From positions 1,054,001-1,118,000 of the forward strand of contig NZ_CP083560.1 in assembly GCF_025143825.1 (NCBI RefSeq): a stretch of 64,000 bases of DNA. The letters are read 5' to 3'. This DNA is from Sulfitobacter sp. S223. GTDB taxonomy: Bacteria > Pseudomonadota > Alphaproteobacteria > Rhodobacterales > Rhodobacteraceae. A model generated the notes under the pieces. It made no database searches. It was not told where the DNA came from and saw nothing but the letters and a program-made list of their open reading frames with translations. Shown in pieces: positions 52,229 through 61,233 of this stretch (positions within the stretch are counted from its first letter, which is position 1; every line of letters starts with the position of its first letter). The position numbers and the translations under genes were made by a program.

Positions 52229-54412
52229 TCATAAACGGGGGAATAACTGGGCTTGCAACCATTCAAGACCCTCGCGGATGTATGCAGGCGGTTCGAAAAA
52301 ATTATCAGCTTCTGACGCGATGTAAAAAAGGCAATCAAAAGCGAAGTCACCTTTTGTTAGCGTTTGCACATATCTAAATAGAGCCTCTTCAAGCAGTACT
52401 GAACCGTCTTCGAAGCTCTTTTTTGCTGCCTGCAATTTAGCGATGCCGTCGAAGTGCGGGTGAACGAAATTTTCAAGAATAAGCGCATCCTCAAAAGTTC
52501 TGCTGAGAACTTCATTTTCACCGAGTACTATCGGCTTTTGGTAAGCCACAAATAAAGGTACGGTCGAACTCTTACTGGAAGAGGGCTCTGGGGGAAGCGC
52601 AACTAGAGCATCGATCAAGCGCTTTCGGGGATACCAGCTTGTGAGTGTGTAATTGCTTGTTGTTTGGGTTACACCTTTTTGCGGTGCACATTTTTGCTTT
52701 GCGGCGTCCCGCGAGTCCAAGTCCGTGATAACGAGTGTGACCACACCTAACTTTTCGACAAGAGCTTTGTATTTGTGCGTATGAGCGCCGCTTACTTCCA
52801 AAATGGACAGATACCTCTTGGACAGCCCTCTAAACCTATTGGCAATAAACTCGGGAACCAAAAGTCGTTCGGCCTGACCTTCGACAAAGATGACCCCATC
52901 AGCAAAGAAAATGTCACAATGAGTTAGCTTAAGGTGTTTACTGACAAATTTCATTGCATCTTCATCTGTGGAGAATAACTCGGACATATTTTCAATGGAT
53001 GTATGATCCATATTGACTGCACCATTTGCGGAACTGCGGCGAAAGTACCGTAGGTCCTTAAAATTGACGTCGTTTACGACGTGGCTCGAATGAGTACTCA
53101 CAACCAACTGAGTCTGAAAAGTTGAATCTTGACCTAGTGCGGGGTGTTTTCGTAGTGTTTCGTAAGCTTGCGCTATAAACACTCGCTGTACCTGAGCGTG
53201 TAAGTTGACCTCTGGTTCCTCAACTAGAACTAAGTGAATTGGCTCGATTTCCTCAGTTAAATCTTCGTCAGACGATACAGACTTCCCTTTTCGCATCCAT
53301 TTGTCACGAAAACCCAAAAGCCGAAACGTAAGGTAGATTAAGTTCTGATACCCAAGCCCGAGATAGCTTTCCGGAAGGTTCTCATCTTGGTTTTTATCAA
53401 AGCGATATCGGACCGATGAAGACTTTTGGAGCGCGTCTGTGCCACTGATTTTGGCAGCAATCTCCACAGTAGGATTACCTCCAATACCGGGGTACCCCAT
53501 ATCTACCAGTTCTTCTAAGGGCGCTTTGAACTGTTGCTCAAGGCGCTTTGTAAATCCTTCTTCCATCTCTTGTTGTTTTTGGAGAACCTCAATATCTCCC
53601 GCCTCTGGAAAATCATCAGGATTCAAGAAGCGGTCGTAGTACTCGCGAAGCAGTTTATGCAACCTTTGTTTCTCTGAATATGGCCCTTTCTCATTAGCAC
53701 TATCCTCGGTGCCAAGCCCTCGCTGTTCGGAGATCACATCCACTCGGATCAACTTTCGCAGCGCACCGGAATTTAATGGTTGAAGACGGGGCTCCGATTT
53801 TCCCGCTTGCTCACCATCTTCATCCAAGTCTATTGCGGTCTCCGTATCGAGGCCAAGAATATAGTGCTTCTGCTTTATATATTTACTAAAATTGCTACCC
53901 TTCTCTAGAAAGTCGAAAAGATTTTTTGGCCATAGCGAAACGCCGTCGTGCTTTGCCACCACTTCTCTTGCCTTGCTGTAGTCTGCCGCCAACTTTGCAA
54001 TTTCCACTGGTTCATATGCGATCCTGACCCCCAGTGGTCCTCCCCGCCAATCAAGATGGGGGAGGATGTCTCTGGCCCTATAGGCTTCCCTTGCCTCAGC
54101 ACAAATAGTCACATCGAGCCGAGGTAAAAGACTTACCAGTTGCATTCTCAGCGTTTCCAGTCGCCCAGTGCTGATCTCGTCTGCGCCAAGCTGCACTCCG
54201 ATTGATGAGATTAACTGCCAATGCTGCTTCGATATATCCCGCACTCGCAAGTTTTCAGGCCGCATTAGAAAAGTGTATAGAGCGCCAATACCAGAGGTTT
54301 TGCCGCTATTATTTGCCCCAACCAGTATCGTTTTTTGGTCGTCCAGCACCAACTCTACATCAATCAGTCTACGGTAATTTTTGAGGCAAAACGACGAAAT
54401 TTTCATACGCAA
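52229..54412 (-). CDS. Gabija-like GajA, OLD-family ATPase/TOPRIM nuclease
   Basis: A 727-residue protein. ABC-type ATPase at the N-terminal two thirds: Walker A LVGANNSGKTSGIG (about 31), Walker B VLVEEPEVNLHAQ, His switch VVSTHSSHVVND. A TOPRIM nuclease domain follows: VIFVEGQAERLLVPEFIA (Glu) and VTLVITDLDSRDAA (DxD). This is the OLD class 2 architecture, which pairs with UvrD helicases as Gabija. It is longer than the model GajA (about 580 residues) owing to inserts near residues 60-330. Start ATG at 54412 opens with the conserved MKISSFCLKNYRRL block. Confidence 0.82.
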   Translation of the reverse strand: MRMKISSFCLKNYRRLIDVELVLDDQKTILVGANNSGKTSGIGALYTFLMRPENLRVRDISKQHWQLISSIGVQLGADEISTGRLETLRMQLVSLLPRLDVTICAEAREAYRARDILPHLDWRGGPLGVRIAYEPVEIAKLAADYSKAREVVAKHDGVSLWPKNLFDFLEKGSNFSKYIKQKHYILGLDTETAIDLDEDGEQAGKSEPRLQPLNSGALRKLIRVDVISEQRGLGTEDSANEKGPYSEKQRLHKLLREYYDRFLNPDDFPEAGDIEVLQKQQEMEEGFTKRLEQQFKAPLEELVDMGYPGIGGNPTVEIAAKISGTDALQKSSSVRYRFDKNQDENLPESYLGLGYQNLIYLTFRLLGFRDKWMRKGKSVSSDEDLTEEIEPIHLVLVEEPEVNLHAQVQRVFIAQAYETLRKHPALGQDSTFQTQLVVSTHSSHVVNDVNFKDLRYFRRSSANGAVNMDHTSIENMSELFSTDEDAMKFVSKHLKLTHCDIFFADGVIFVEGQAERLLVPEFIANRFRGLSKRYLSILEVSGAHTHKYKALVEKLGVVTLVITDLDSRDAAKQKCAPQKGVTQTTSNYTLTSWYPRKRLIDALVALPPEPSSSKSSTVPLFVAYQKPIVLGENEVLSRTFEDALILENFVHPHFDGIAKLQAAKKSFEDGSVLLEEALFRYVQTLTKGDFAFDCLFYIASEADNFFEPPAYIREGLEWLQAQLFPRL

Positions 54413-54688
54413 CTATCCAAATTCAAAATACAACCTTAAGTCTATAGTTGTTGTATAGATGTTCAACGGTGCAAGGCGGTTTTGCCTCTTTAACAGGAAG
54501 TAATATTTTCGCTCACTGAATATTTGACCGCAGAAGTACTACATAACTTCTAACGCATCTTTGTAAGATAACCAAACTCTGCCGCGGCCACCTGAACATC
54601 GGTGCCATCGCAGGACCAGACGTTTACGTCAGCAGCAGGGGGTAAGTTCGACGTTTTCTGATAGAGCTGACCGACAGCTGAAAAAGGT

Positions 54689-55672
54689 CTACTTGTGATG
54701 CTTAATGGTATTGGCGCCCTGAGGCAGATTTCCAAACGCTAGGCGTCGCGATGTAACACGACCAGTTGGCGCTACAATCTCAACTATCGCGTTGTTCAAT
54801 GCGTCCACAAAAAGCCTGTTAAAAATCGTCGGAAATTTGGGATGGCTGAACATTACATTGGGCAATCGAAGGTCAGCAAGCGTACCAGCCAAATAGTCAG
54901 GCAACCTAACGAACTCGTCGTGCTTCGTGATGCCGTCCATAAGCGGAGATGCAAACATAAGTTGCGGTCTAAGAACGTCAATGACACCCCCTGAGCGCCT
55001 CCTCATGATTTGAAACAACAACCAGGCGAGATCGAACGCAAGCCCATCGTGCCGATCAAACATTGCATCACGATCAGTTATCCACCGGATACTTAGAGGC
55101 GATTTTTCCTCGTGAATTAAGTGGAATACAAGCGCGCCAAATGAAGCAACTAGAAAAATTCTCCGAAGAAGCGCCGTTGACGGATTCTTACTGGAAAGCT
55201 CGCGTTCCAGCTGTTGGCATTTTCCGTCCAAATCGGTGTAGTACTGTTCGTTACCCGGTTCTGCGGATTTCCAATCGGCAACGACTTCTCTAAGATTTTT
55301 TGCTATAGATTTCATAGCGTCTGTTGTGATTGCAGCCTTCAAGTAGTTGCTGTCTTTCTCAACTAAGAAATTATAACTGAAAGTTACCGGCGAACAAAAA
55401 TAATCTAGGAATTCATTAGACGGAGTACGCGTTCCTTTGATATCCTTTGGCGCAAACGCGGAAATCCACGATGCAATATTCTGATCGGTGTCATGCTTTG
55501 GCATAATTACAAAAGAAAACGCGTCGCTTTTCTTGTTCTTGTTTCCAACGCTGTAGTCCGAGGCAACTGTCCAACTCGCGGCAACTGGAATTTCTTCAAA
55601 CCAACGACGAAAATCGGAACGAACAGTTTGACCTGAAGTCTCAAGCAGCCTGATGAGTTCTAGCATCTTCAA
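54689..55672 (-). CDS. Hypothetical protein upstream of the Gabija-like genes
   Basis: A 327-residue soluble protein of unknown family. Notable segments: FRRWFEEIPVAASWTVASDY, an acid-rich SIRWITDRDAMFDRHDGLAF and DLAWLLFQIMRRRSGGVIDV, and NRLFVDALNNAIVEIV near the end. The Asp-rich stretch and interleaved strands would suit an RNase-H-like fold, but this is speculative. It ends 276 bases before gajA-like and has its own likely promoter. It could be a third component or an independent cargo gene. Confidence 0.55.
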   Translation of the reverse strand: MKMLELIRLLETSGQTVRSDFRRWFEEIPVAASWTVASDYSVGNKNKKSDAFSFVIMPKHDTDQNIASWISAFAPKDIKGTRTPSNEFLDYFCSPVTFSYNFLVEKDSNYLKAAITTDAMKSIAKNLREVVADWKSAEPGNEQYYTDLDGKCQQLERELSSKNPSTALLRRIFLVASFGALVFHLIHEEKSPLSIRWITDRDAMFDRHDGLAFDLAWLLFQIMRRRSGGVIDVLRPQLMFASPLMDGITKHDEFVRLPDYLAGTLADLRLPNVMFSHPKFPTIFNRLFVDALNNAIVEIVAPTGRVTSRRLAFGNLPQGANTIKHHK

Positions 55673-57105
55673 AGCATCCCTAGGTCCAAAAAATCTTTAA
55701 GACGGCTTACATGATTCAATTGAGAAAGCCATCCTCGGCCCGCTTGCCGTTATCAGCCTCGAAAAGTATTTTGTAATTTTAGGCGACGCGACTCCTCGAT
55801 AGTCGACGACGGGTCCAAGCCGCAATTAGCGTCCCCAAATTAGACCTTGACCGATTGCTCAGCATGCACGTTAGAGTGATGGCTGGTCCGTGGGATAAAT
55901 GGCCTTGCTGCGAGAGCAACGTTTCAAGTTTCCGAGGATGTTTTGAGGCGGCGGAGTTTTTCAAGAGAATACGCCCTCTCAGTAGTAAACGTGTTGTTGG
56001 TGCAATGAGTGGAGAATGAATGCTGGCGTGGATGCTTCTCTTACCCCGCAATGGCCAGAACCGCTGCGATATTTGAGGTCTACGCGCTTCCGGCCACTGC
56101 TACCATGGCGCAAGGTCATTCTTAACGAGTGCCGAGTGCTCAACGGATTGAGCAGCCTCTTCCAAATCTACGATCTTTAGACTCGCTCAAGGAACACGAC
56201 GTCGATCTTGGATCCGATTTGCAATAATCAATCTCATTGACATCGCGCGGCAGGGATAATTGCAAGCAAGCGGCAATCACTTGGGAATATGCACCACAGC
56301 TTGCGGCGCGTTGACTAAGGTCCGGTAAGGGCCGTTCGCGTGACTTTGCAGAGCACACTTTCTGCGCAAAGCTGCCGTTGGTGCGGGGCGTAGCGAATGA
56401 CCGCCTTCCGCCTATTAAAGCATCAAGACCAGCTCTTTTAATCTCTGTTGTTTGGTGTTCAGTATTCGTCAGGGAAACTAAGGCGCTCTCAGCGGCGCGG
56501 AGATGCGTTTAGATCAAGCGTTATGGTGCATTTTTGAACTGGGGGTGCTGAGAGCGCAAGTAGCGCTCCTAGCGCCGCTTTCTGCGTGATGCGCGAAAGT
56601 GCTGGCCTCAATCCAATGCTGTGACTTGGTTCCCAACGCAAGCCTATCGCCCTCGGAGACGTAAGTATCGGAGAGGGCGATAGGCGGGATATTTTTACAC
56701 ACTCTTGATGGTATATCCTTTTAGTGGTGAACACTGATCAAGGTGGCCGAAATTTTGCACGGCAGTCGGTCACCACTTAACACGCGGGACTGCGGACCAA
56801 TACCATAGGTGGCAAAGGCATCTCCAAAACGAACCATAACACTCAGCACGATTTATCGTTCGAACTTTCGCGCGGGGCTGTGAGTCTTTGGGTAAGGTTA
56901 GTCTCTTGTCATCGATGTGGGAGCAATCCGGCCTTTTAGACATGGGGATTGATTGTGCTAATCGGTTCGGCGTTAGCTCGCGCCGCTAATCTCTAGTAAC
57001 GAATTGTTACAAAACCTATATGCATCTAGTGGTGAACCCTAAAATTTTCCTGTTGCTAGAGTCCATATGGTTGTCTTTTCTCGAACCGATAGTGAGGAAA
57101 GAAAA
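55673..57105. other. Long gene-poor stretch with integrase leader
   Basis: No gene I can support. From about 56460 on it is homologous to the leader before integrase A, with an extra roughly 110 bases near 56765-56875. The left part (55673-56400) looks like decayed DNA. It contains the hairpin at 56642-56685. Confidence 0.5.
56642..56685. repeat. Conserved hairpin in integrase leader (copy C)
   Basis: GCCTATCGCCCTC and GAGGGCGATAGGC form a perfect 13-bp stem around the same spacer as in copy A (27392). The change A to T in one arm is compensated here, unlike in copy A. Confidence 0.65.
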
Positions 57106-57279
57106 ATGTCAACGTCATCGGTGGAACAACGTGCATTGAGTTTGCTCAGCACGTTTGAGAAAGCAGGTAGAACGGTCAGTCGTGTCACAATTGAGGGCAG
57201 GAAGATCGAACTTGTGCTATCAAGTGAACCAACCGCTGACGAGTTCGAGAGGATTGATATGCGCTATGACAAAACGTGA
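57106..57279 (+). CDS. Small conserved protein upstream of integrase C
   Basis: A 57-residue protein (begins MSTSSVEQRALSLLSTFEKA), orthologous to the one at 27742. GAGGAAAG lies before its ATG. It overlaps the integrase start by 14 bases, suggesting coupled translation. Function unknown; a directionality factor is one possibility. Confidence 0.7.
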   Translation: MSTSSVEQRALSLLSTFEKAGRTVSRVTIEGRKIELVLSSEPTADEFERIDMRYDKT

Positions 57280-58276
57280 GCTTCCAAAGCATGTGTATAG
57301 GCAGAGAAACGGTCTGTATTTTCAGCGGCGGGGGTGGCCCTCGCGCAAATTTCAGAATGAGTTTCAAACGGCAGAATTCTGGCAAGAATATGCGGACATT
57401 TTAAATGGTGAAGCACCGCCAAAGCGGGTCAATGCCCGGAACTTCGGCGCGTTGGTCAAGGACTATCGCAGTTCGCACCGCTATAAGAGGCTAAAGCCTC
57501 GAACTGCTCTGGATTATGATAAGTACTTGGATTTCTTTCTTTCGATCATGGCGGATGCAAATCCATGCAATATGAAGCGGAAAGACGTTATCAAGCTTCG
57601 TGACGCAAACGCGGAGAAAGCGTACTTCGCTAATTATTCTCTGCGTGTACTTCGTGTACTCATGGAGCACTGCGTTGATTTGGGGTGGCGCGAAGCAAAC
57701 CCAGCTAAAGGCGTTCCAGAGATTAAAGCTAAGAAAGTCGCACGAGAGCCTTGGCCCCGCGATTTGTTAGACGCTTACCGGAACTCTTGTCCGCTTGGCT
57801 CGCGGGAAAGGCTCGTTATGGAGCTTTGCCTCGGCACAGGGCAGAGGATCGGGGACGTTCTAGAAATGCGCTGGTCCGACATTCAAGACGGTGCGTTTGC
57901 CATACGGCAGAATAAGACGGGCAAAGAGCTTTGGGTTCCAATCCTTCCAGAACTCAACGCCGCACTTGATGCTGCCAGCCGTCATTCAGTTTTCATCCTG
58001 ACCAATGAGCGCGGCACAAACCGCTGGTCTTATCGCGGTGCCTCGCAGGCTGTCCGTAAGATTAGGGAACAGGTTGGGGCGCTGGACTTTGATATTCACA
58101 GTTGGCGCTATAACGCGGCTTGCGAGCTTCTCGAAGCTGGGTGCAGTGATGATCTCATCGCGGCTGTGACGGGGCAAAGCCCTGCGATGGTTCTGCACTA
58201 TACCAAAAAAGTTCGGCAGAAGATGCGAGCCATTCAAGCACAGCAAAAGAGAACGGAACAAAAACAGAATGTTTAG
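57266..58276 (+). CDS. Tyrosine integrase of element C
   Basis: A 336-residue integrase starting MTKRELPKHVYRQRNGLYFQ. Catalytic residues: GTGQRIGDVLEMRW (Arg), HSWRYNAACELLEAG (HxxR), TGQSPAMVLHYTKK (Tyr). The ATG overlaps the small upstream gene. It ends 61 bases before the intact tRNA-Cys and is oriented toward it. It appears intact, unlike copy A which shares its last 900 bases. Confidence 0.93.
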   Translation: MTKRELPKHVYRQRNGLYFQRRGWPSRKFQNEFQTAEFWQEYADILNGEAPPKRVNARNFGALVKDYRSSHRYKRLKPRTALDYDKYLDFFLSIMADANPCNMKRKDVIKLRDANAEKAYFANYSLRVLRVLMEHCVDLGWREANPAKGVPEIKAKKVAREPWPRDLLDAYRNSCPLGSRERLVMELCLGTGQRIGDVLEMRWSDIQDGAFAIRQNKTGKELWVPILPELNAALDAASRHSVFILTNERGTNRWSYRGASQAVRKIREQVGALDFDIHSWRYNAACELLEAGCSDDLIAAVTGQSPAMVLHYTKKVRQKMRAIQAQQKRTEQKQNV

Positions 58277-58337
58277 ACGTTTGTTTAGACTTTCAAACGT
58301 GCTGGATCATTCGATCCGCTAAGTCATTGAAAGTAAA

Positions 58338-58411
58338 TGGAGGCGAGTAGGAGAATCGAACTCCTGTACACGGATTTGCAATCCGCTGCGTAACCACTCC
58401 GCCAACTCGCC
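58338..58411 (-). tRNA. tRNA-Cys (GCA)
   Basis: Reading the minus strand: acceptor GGCGAGT pairs with ACTCGCC, discriminator T and encoded CCA; anticodon stem GGATT GCA AATCC gives anticodon GCA; T-arm AGGAGTTCGATTCTCCT. 74 bases, all arms pair. It is the integration target of the three islands, which lie on its 3' side. Confidence 0.95.
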
Positions 58412-58888
58412 GAAGCCTTGCGTTTATTAGGGTTTCCCAGCCGAAGCTGCAAGGGGGTAAAATCGAGTTCTTGCTTTGCGTGAAACTTTCTTGGCTTCGA
58501 CAGTAGGGCGTGCGGCTGGCAGGCAGCGTAAAAGTTGTTCGTTATTTTCGGCTTGGCTTTGTTATCGTCTGTTTGATCTGGCCTCTATGATTGTCGCTGA
58601 TGGCTTTTCAGAGCGAGCCGCGCTACTGGTTTTTGTTGGCTCATACTTCAGGGCGCAAGCTGTGAATCAGGCCGCAAATCTCTTTAATCCGCCTTTCAAG
58701 AATGATTAGCTTCAATAGCGTGCTTTGCAACTTTTGATCAAAACATAGTTTCCGCAACAGGTTGCGTTGTGATTCTGTGCGTTTTAGCGTATAGTTGGCT
58801 TACGCGACCCGGTATGTGGCGTTGCTGCCAGCTGCGGGTTGTGGCACATTAACCCGAACAGGATTCTGCAAAAAACGAGCATTCCCCC
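58412..58888. other. Intergenic region, no supported gene
   Basis: About 480 bases between tRNA-Cys and the methyltransferase. A 77-codon frame at 58476 lacks a ribosome site and protein-like character. Probably promoters for the flanking genes. Confidence 0.4.
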
Positions 58889-59542
58889 ATGACTGATTTC
58901 TCTAAAAGACGCACGATGATGGTCGATACTCAGGTGCGCCCTTCGGATGTGACTAAATTCCCGATTATTGAGGCAATGCTTCATGTTGCGCGCGAAGATT
59001 TCGTGCCGGCGGTGCAGCGTGAAGCTGCCTATGTCGGGGAAAACATTGATCTGGGGCAGGGGCGCGCACTGCTTGAGCCGCGCAGTTTGGCAAAAATGCT
59101 TGATGCGCTGGCAATAGAAAGTGACGAACTGGTTCTCAACGTGGGCTGTAACCTGGGCTATTCAACAGCTGTAATTGCGCGGATGGCGCAGGCAGTTGTT
59201 GCAGTGGAACAGGATGAAGACATGGCGCGTGAAGCGCAGGACGCTCTGATGGCGGCTGGTGCGGATAACGCGGTGGTGCATCAAGGTCTGTTGGTTGATG
59301 GCGCGCCGCAGCACGGCCCCTACGATGTGATCGTTTTGGAAGGCGGCGTTTCGGACGTGCCGACTGCGATCACGGACCAGCTCAAGGAAGGTGGCCGGAT
59401 TGCGGCGCTGTTTATGCAGAACGCATTTGGTGAGGCCCGTATCGGTTATAAGCGCGGCGGTAAGATCAGCTGGCGTTTGGCGTTCAATGCAAGTGCGCCC
59501 GTTTTGCCGGGCTTTGAAAAAGAAATGTCGTTCACCCTGTGA
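58889..59542 (+). CDS. Protein-L-isoaspartate methyltransferase-like protein
   Basis: A 217-residue SAM-dependent methyltransferase of the PCMT family: N-terminal MVDTQVRPSDVTKFPIIEAM and REDFVPAVQREAAYVGENI, SAM-binding LVLNVGCNLGYSTAVIARMA and acidic VVAVEQDEDMA, and YDVIVLEGGVSD. The usual GxGxG loop is GCNLG here. The family repairs isoaspartyl residues, but this lineage in Rhodobacterales sits next to tolC and its true substrate is uncertain. It likely shares a transcript with the following gene. Confidence 0.85.
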   Translation: MTDFSKRRTMMVDTQVRPSDVTKFPIIEAMLHVAREDFVPAVQREAAYVGENIDLGQGRALLEPRSLAKMLDALAIESDELVLNVGCNLGYSTAVIARMAQAVVAVEQDEDMAREAQDALMAAGADNAVVHQGLLVDGAPQHGPYDVIVLEGGVSDVPTAITDQLKEGGRIAALFMQNAFGEARIGYKRGGKISWRLAFNASAPVLPGFEKEMSFTL

Positions 59543-59623
59543 ATGTCTTCATACCGCCAAGCGGTGTGACAAAAATAACAAACATAGATCTGCGCGATTT
59601 GCGCCGTGATCGGAGGCAATAAG

Positions 59624-61054
59624 ATGGTATTGAGTAAGATCAGGCATACTGCCGGAAAGGCTGTAAGGATCAGCGGCTTTGCTGCGGTGGTTCTTGTGTC
59701 ACTTGGCGGAGCTACCCGGGCTGATACATTGGCCGACGCGCTTGTCAGCGCTTACACAAATTCGGGATTGTTGGAACAGAACCGCGCATTGCTGCGGGCA
59801 GCAGATGAAGACGTGGCTGCAGCAGGCGCCGCATTGGAACCTGTGCTGCGCTGGACGGCCAGTATCACGCAAACCTTGGGGCGGGCACAAAACTCCACCA
59901 CGTTTGGGGCGCAGGATGTTGATAGCCTCGTTGCCAATGGCCAGTTGATCGCAGAGCTATTGCTGTATGATGGCGGTGCGACATCGCTGGGTATCGAAGT
60001 GGCGAAAGAAACAGTTTTGGCAACGCGCCAGACGTTGATTTCGATTGAACAGCAGGTTCTGCTGCGCGGTGTGCAGGCCTACATGGGCGTAATCGAAGCC
60101 AATGAATTTGTGCAGCTCCGCCAGAACAACATGCGCGTCCTGACACAGGAATTGCGTGCTGCCCAGAACCGTTTCGAAGTCGGAGAAGTCACCCGCACAG
60201 ACGTTGCTTTGGCTGAGGCGCAGTTGGCGCAGGCCCGCAGTGGCCTTGCCACGGCTCAGGGTAACCTTGCCATCGCGATCGAAGAATATCGCAATGTGAT
60301 CGGTCGCAAGCCCGGTCGCCTGTCGCCGCCGCCGAATTTGCCCACACTCAGCGGTGACATCAATGCGGCGAAGGGGCTTGCCGTGCGTTTGCACCCAAGC
60401 CTGCGATCTGTTCAGCACAGTGTCGCAGCAGCGGACCTGTCTGTGAAACGGGCCGAAGCCGCGAAGCGCCCGACTGTGGTGGCACAAGGCGCGCTCTCGC
60501 TCAGTGAAAATCTGGACAGTAGTAACTTTAGCACAGGTGCCAGTGTTGGTATCAACGCCGGTGGTACGCTTTATCAAGGCGGCGCGCGTTCATCCGCAGT
60601 GCGCGCAGCACAGGCGCAACGCGACGCCCAGCGGGGCAATCTGCACATCGTCCGCCGTGATGTTCAGCAAAACGTCGGCATCGCCTATGCACAACTTAGC
60701 TCCGCTCGGGCTTCGCTTGCGGCATCTGACCGTCAAATTCGCGCCGCGCGCATTGCTTTCCAAGGGGTGCGCGAAGAAGCGACCCTTGGCGCACGGACAA
60801 CATTGGACGTGCTTGACGCTGAGCAATCCCTGCTTGATGCCGAAGCTGCGCGTATCTCTGCCCAGTCCCAGCTGTACAACGCCGCCTACGGTGTACTGGC
60901 AGCCATGGGGCGGTTGACAGCCACCGACTTGCGTTTGCCGATCCAGCAATATGATGTGAACGAATATTATAATTTGGTCAAAAATAGCCCCACTTCGAAG
61001 TCTAAGCAGGGCGCACAACTGGACCGGGTTCTTAAGCGGTTGCAAAAAGACTGA
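59624..61054 (+). CDS. tolC: TolC outer-membrane efflux/secretion channel
   Basis: A 476-residue outer-membrane protein. The ATG at 59624 has GGAGGC 7 bases upstream, better than the GTG at 59606. Signal peptide to about residue 30 (GFAAVVLVSLGGATRADT). Two repeated halves with TolC features: TNSGLLEQNRALLRAADEDV, VGEVTRTDVALAEAQLAQAR and, in the second half, GARTTLDVLDAEQSLLDAEA. Serves multidrug pumps and type I secretion. It is a general TolC, distinct from the lipoprotein type at 20759. Confidence 0.93.
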   Translation: MVLSKIRHTAGKAVRISGFAAVVLVSLGGATRADTLADALVSAYTNSGLLEQNRALLRAADEDVAAAGAALEPVLRWTASITQTLGRAQNSTTFGAQDVDSLVANGQLIAELLLYDGGATSLGIEVAKETVLATRQTLISIEQQVLLRGVQAYMGVIEANEFVQLRQNNMRVLTQELRAAQNRFEVGEVTRTDVALAEAQLAQARSGLATAQGNLAIAIEEYRNVIGRKPGRLSPPPNLPTLSGDINAAKGLAVRLHPSLRSVQHSVAAADLSVKRAEAAKRPTVVAQGALSLSENLDSSNFSTGASVGINAGGTLYQGGARSSAVRAAQAQRDAQRGNLHIVRRDVQQNVGIAYAQLSSARASLAASDRQIRAARIAFQGVREEATLGARTTLDVLDAEQSLLDAEAARISAQSQLYNAAYGVLAAMGRLTATDLRLPIQQYDVNEYYNLVKNSPTSKSKQGAQLDRVLKRLQKD

Positions 61055-61081
61055 AGCAGCGCCGGGTTGATGATCTACATG

Positions 61082-61105
61082 GGGCCGCTCTGGAAAGGGC
61101 GGCCC
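61082..61105 (+). terminator. Hairpin after tolC
   Basis: GGGCCGC and GCGGCCC pair with a 10-base loop. Little T-run, so moderately strong evidence of a terminator. Confidence 0.55.
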
Positions 61106-61233
61106 TTAGTCCATCCGCGGTCAAGGACTGCGTGAAGGCAACAGGCTAGTTTTATAATTATTAACGATTTTCCGACCATTGTGAGAATCTGATCTGCGCG
61201 CTATCTTTGCGACTGAGTAGAGAGTGGTGAAAA

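Larger units (their letters stand above)
39086..58337. mobile_element. Integrative element C (defence island) in tRNA-Cys
   Basis: From att copy 3 to the intact tRNA-Cys, with integrase at the right edge. Contains Septu-like and Gabija-like systems, a HEPN-like gene, ParA-like/XRE pair, an IS21-type transposon, a lipoprotein and unknown genes. No transfer genes were seen. Confidence 0.75.

Noticed and set aside
57155-58276. Longer integrase C starting at 57155
   Set aside because: Its extra 37 residues are read over the small conserved upstream gene; the ATG at 57266 gives a normal integrase N-terminus.
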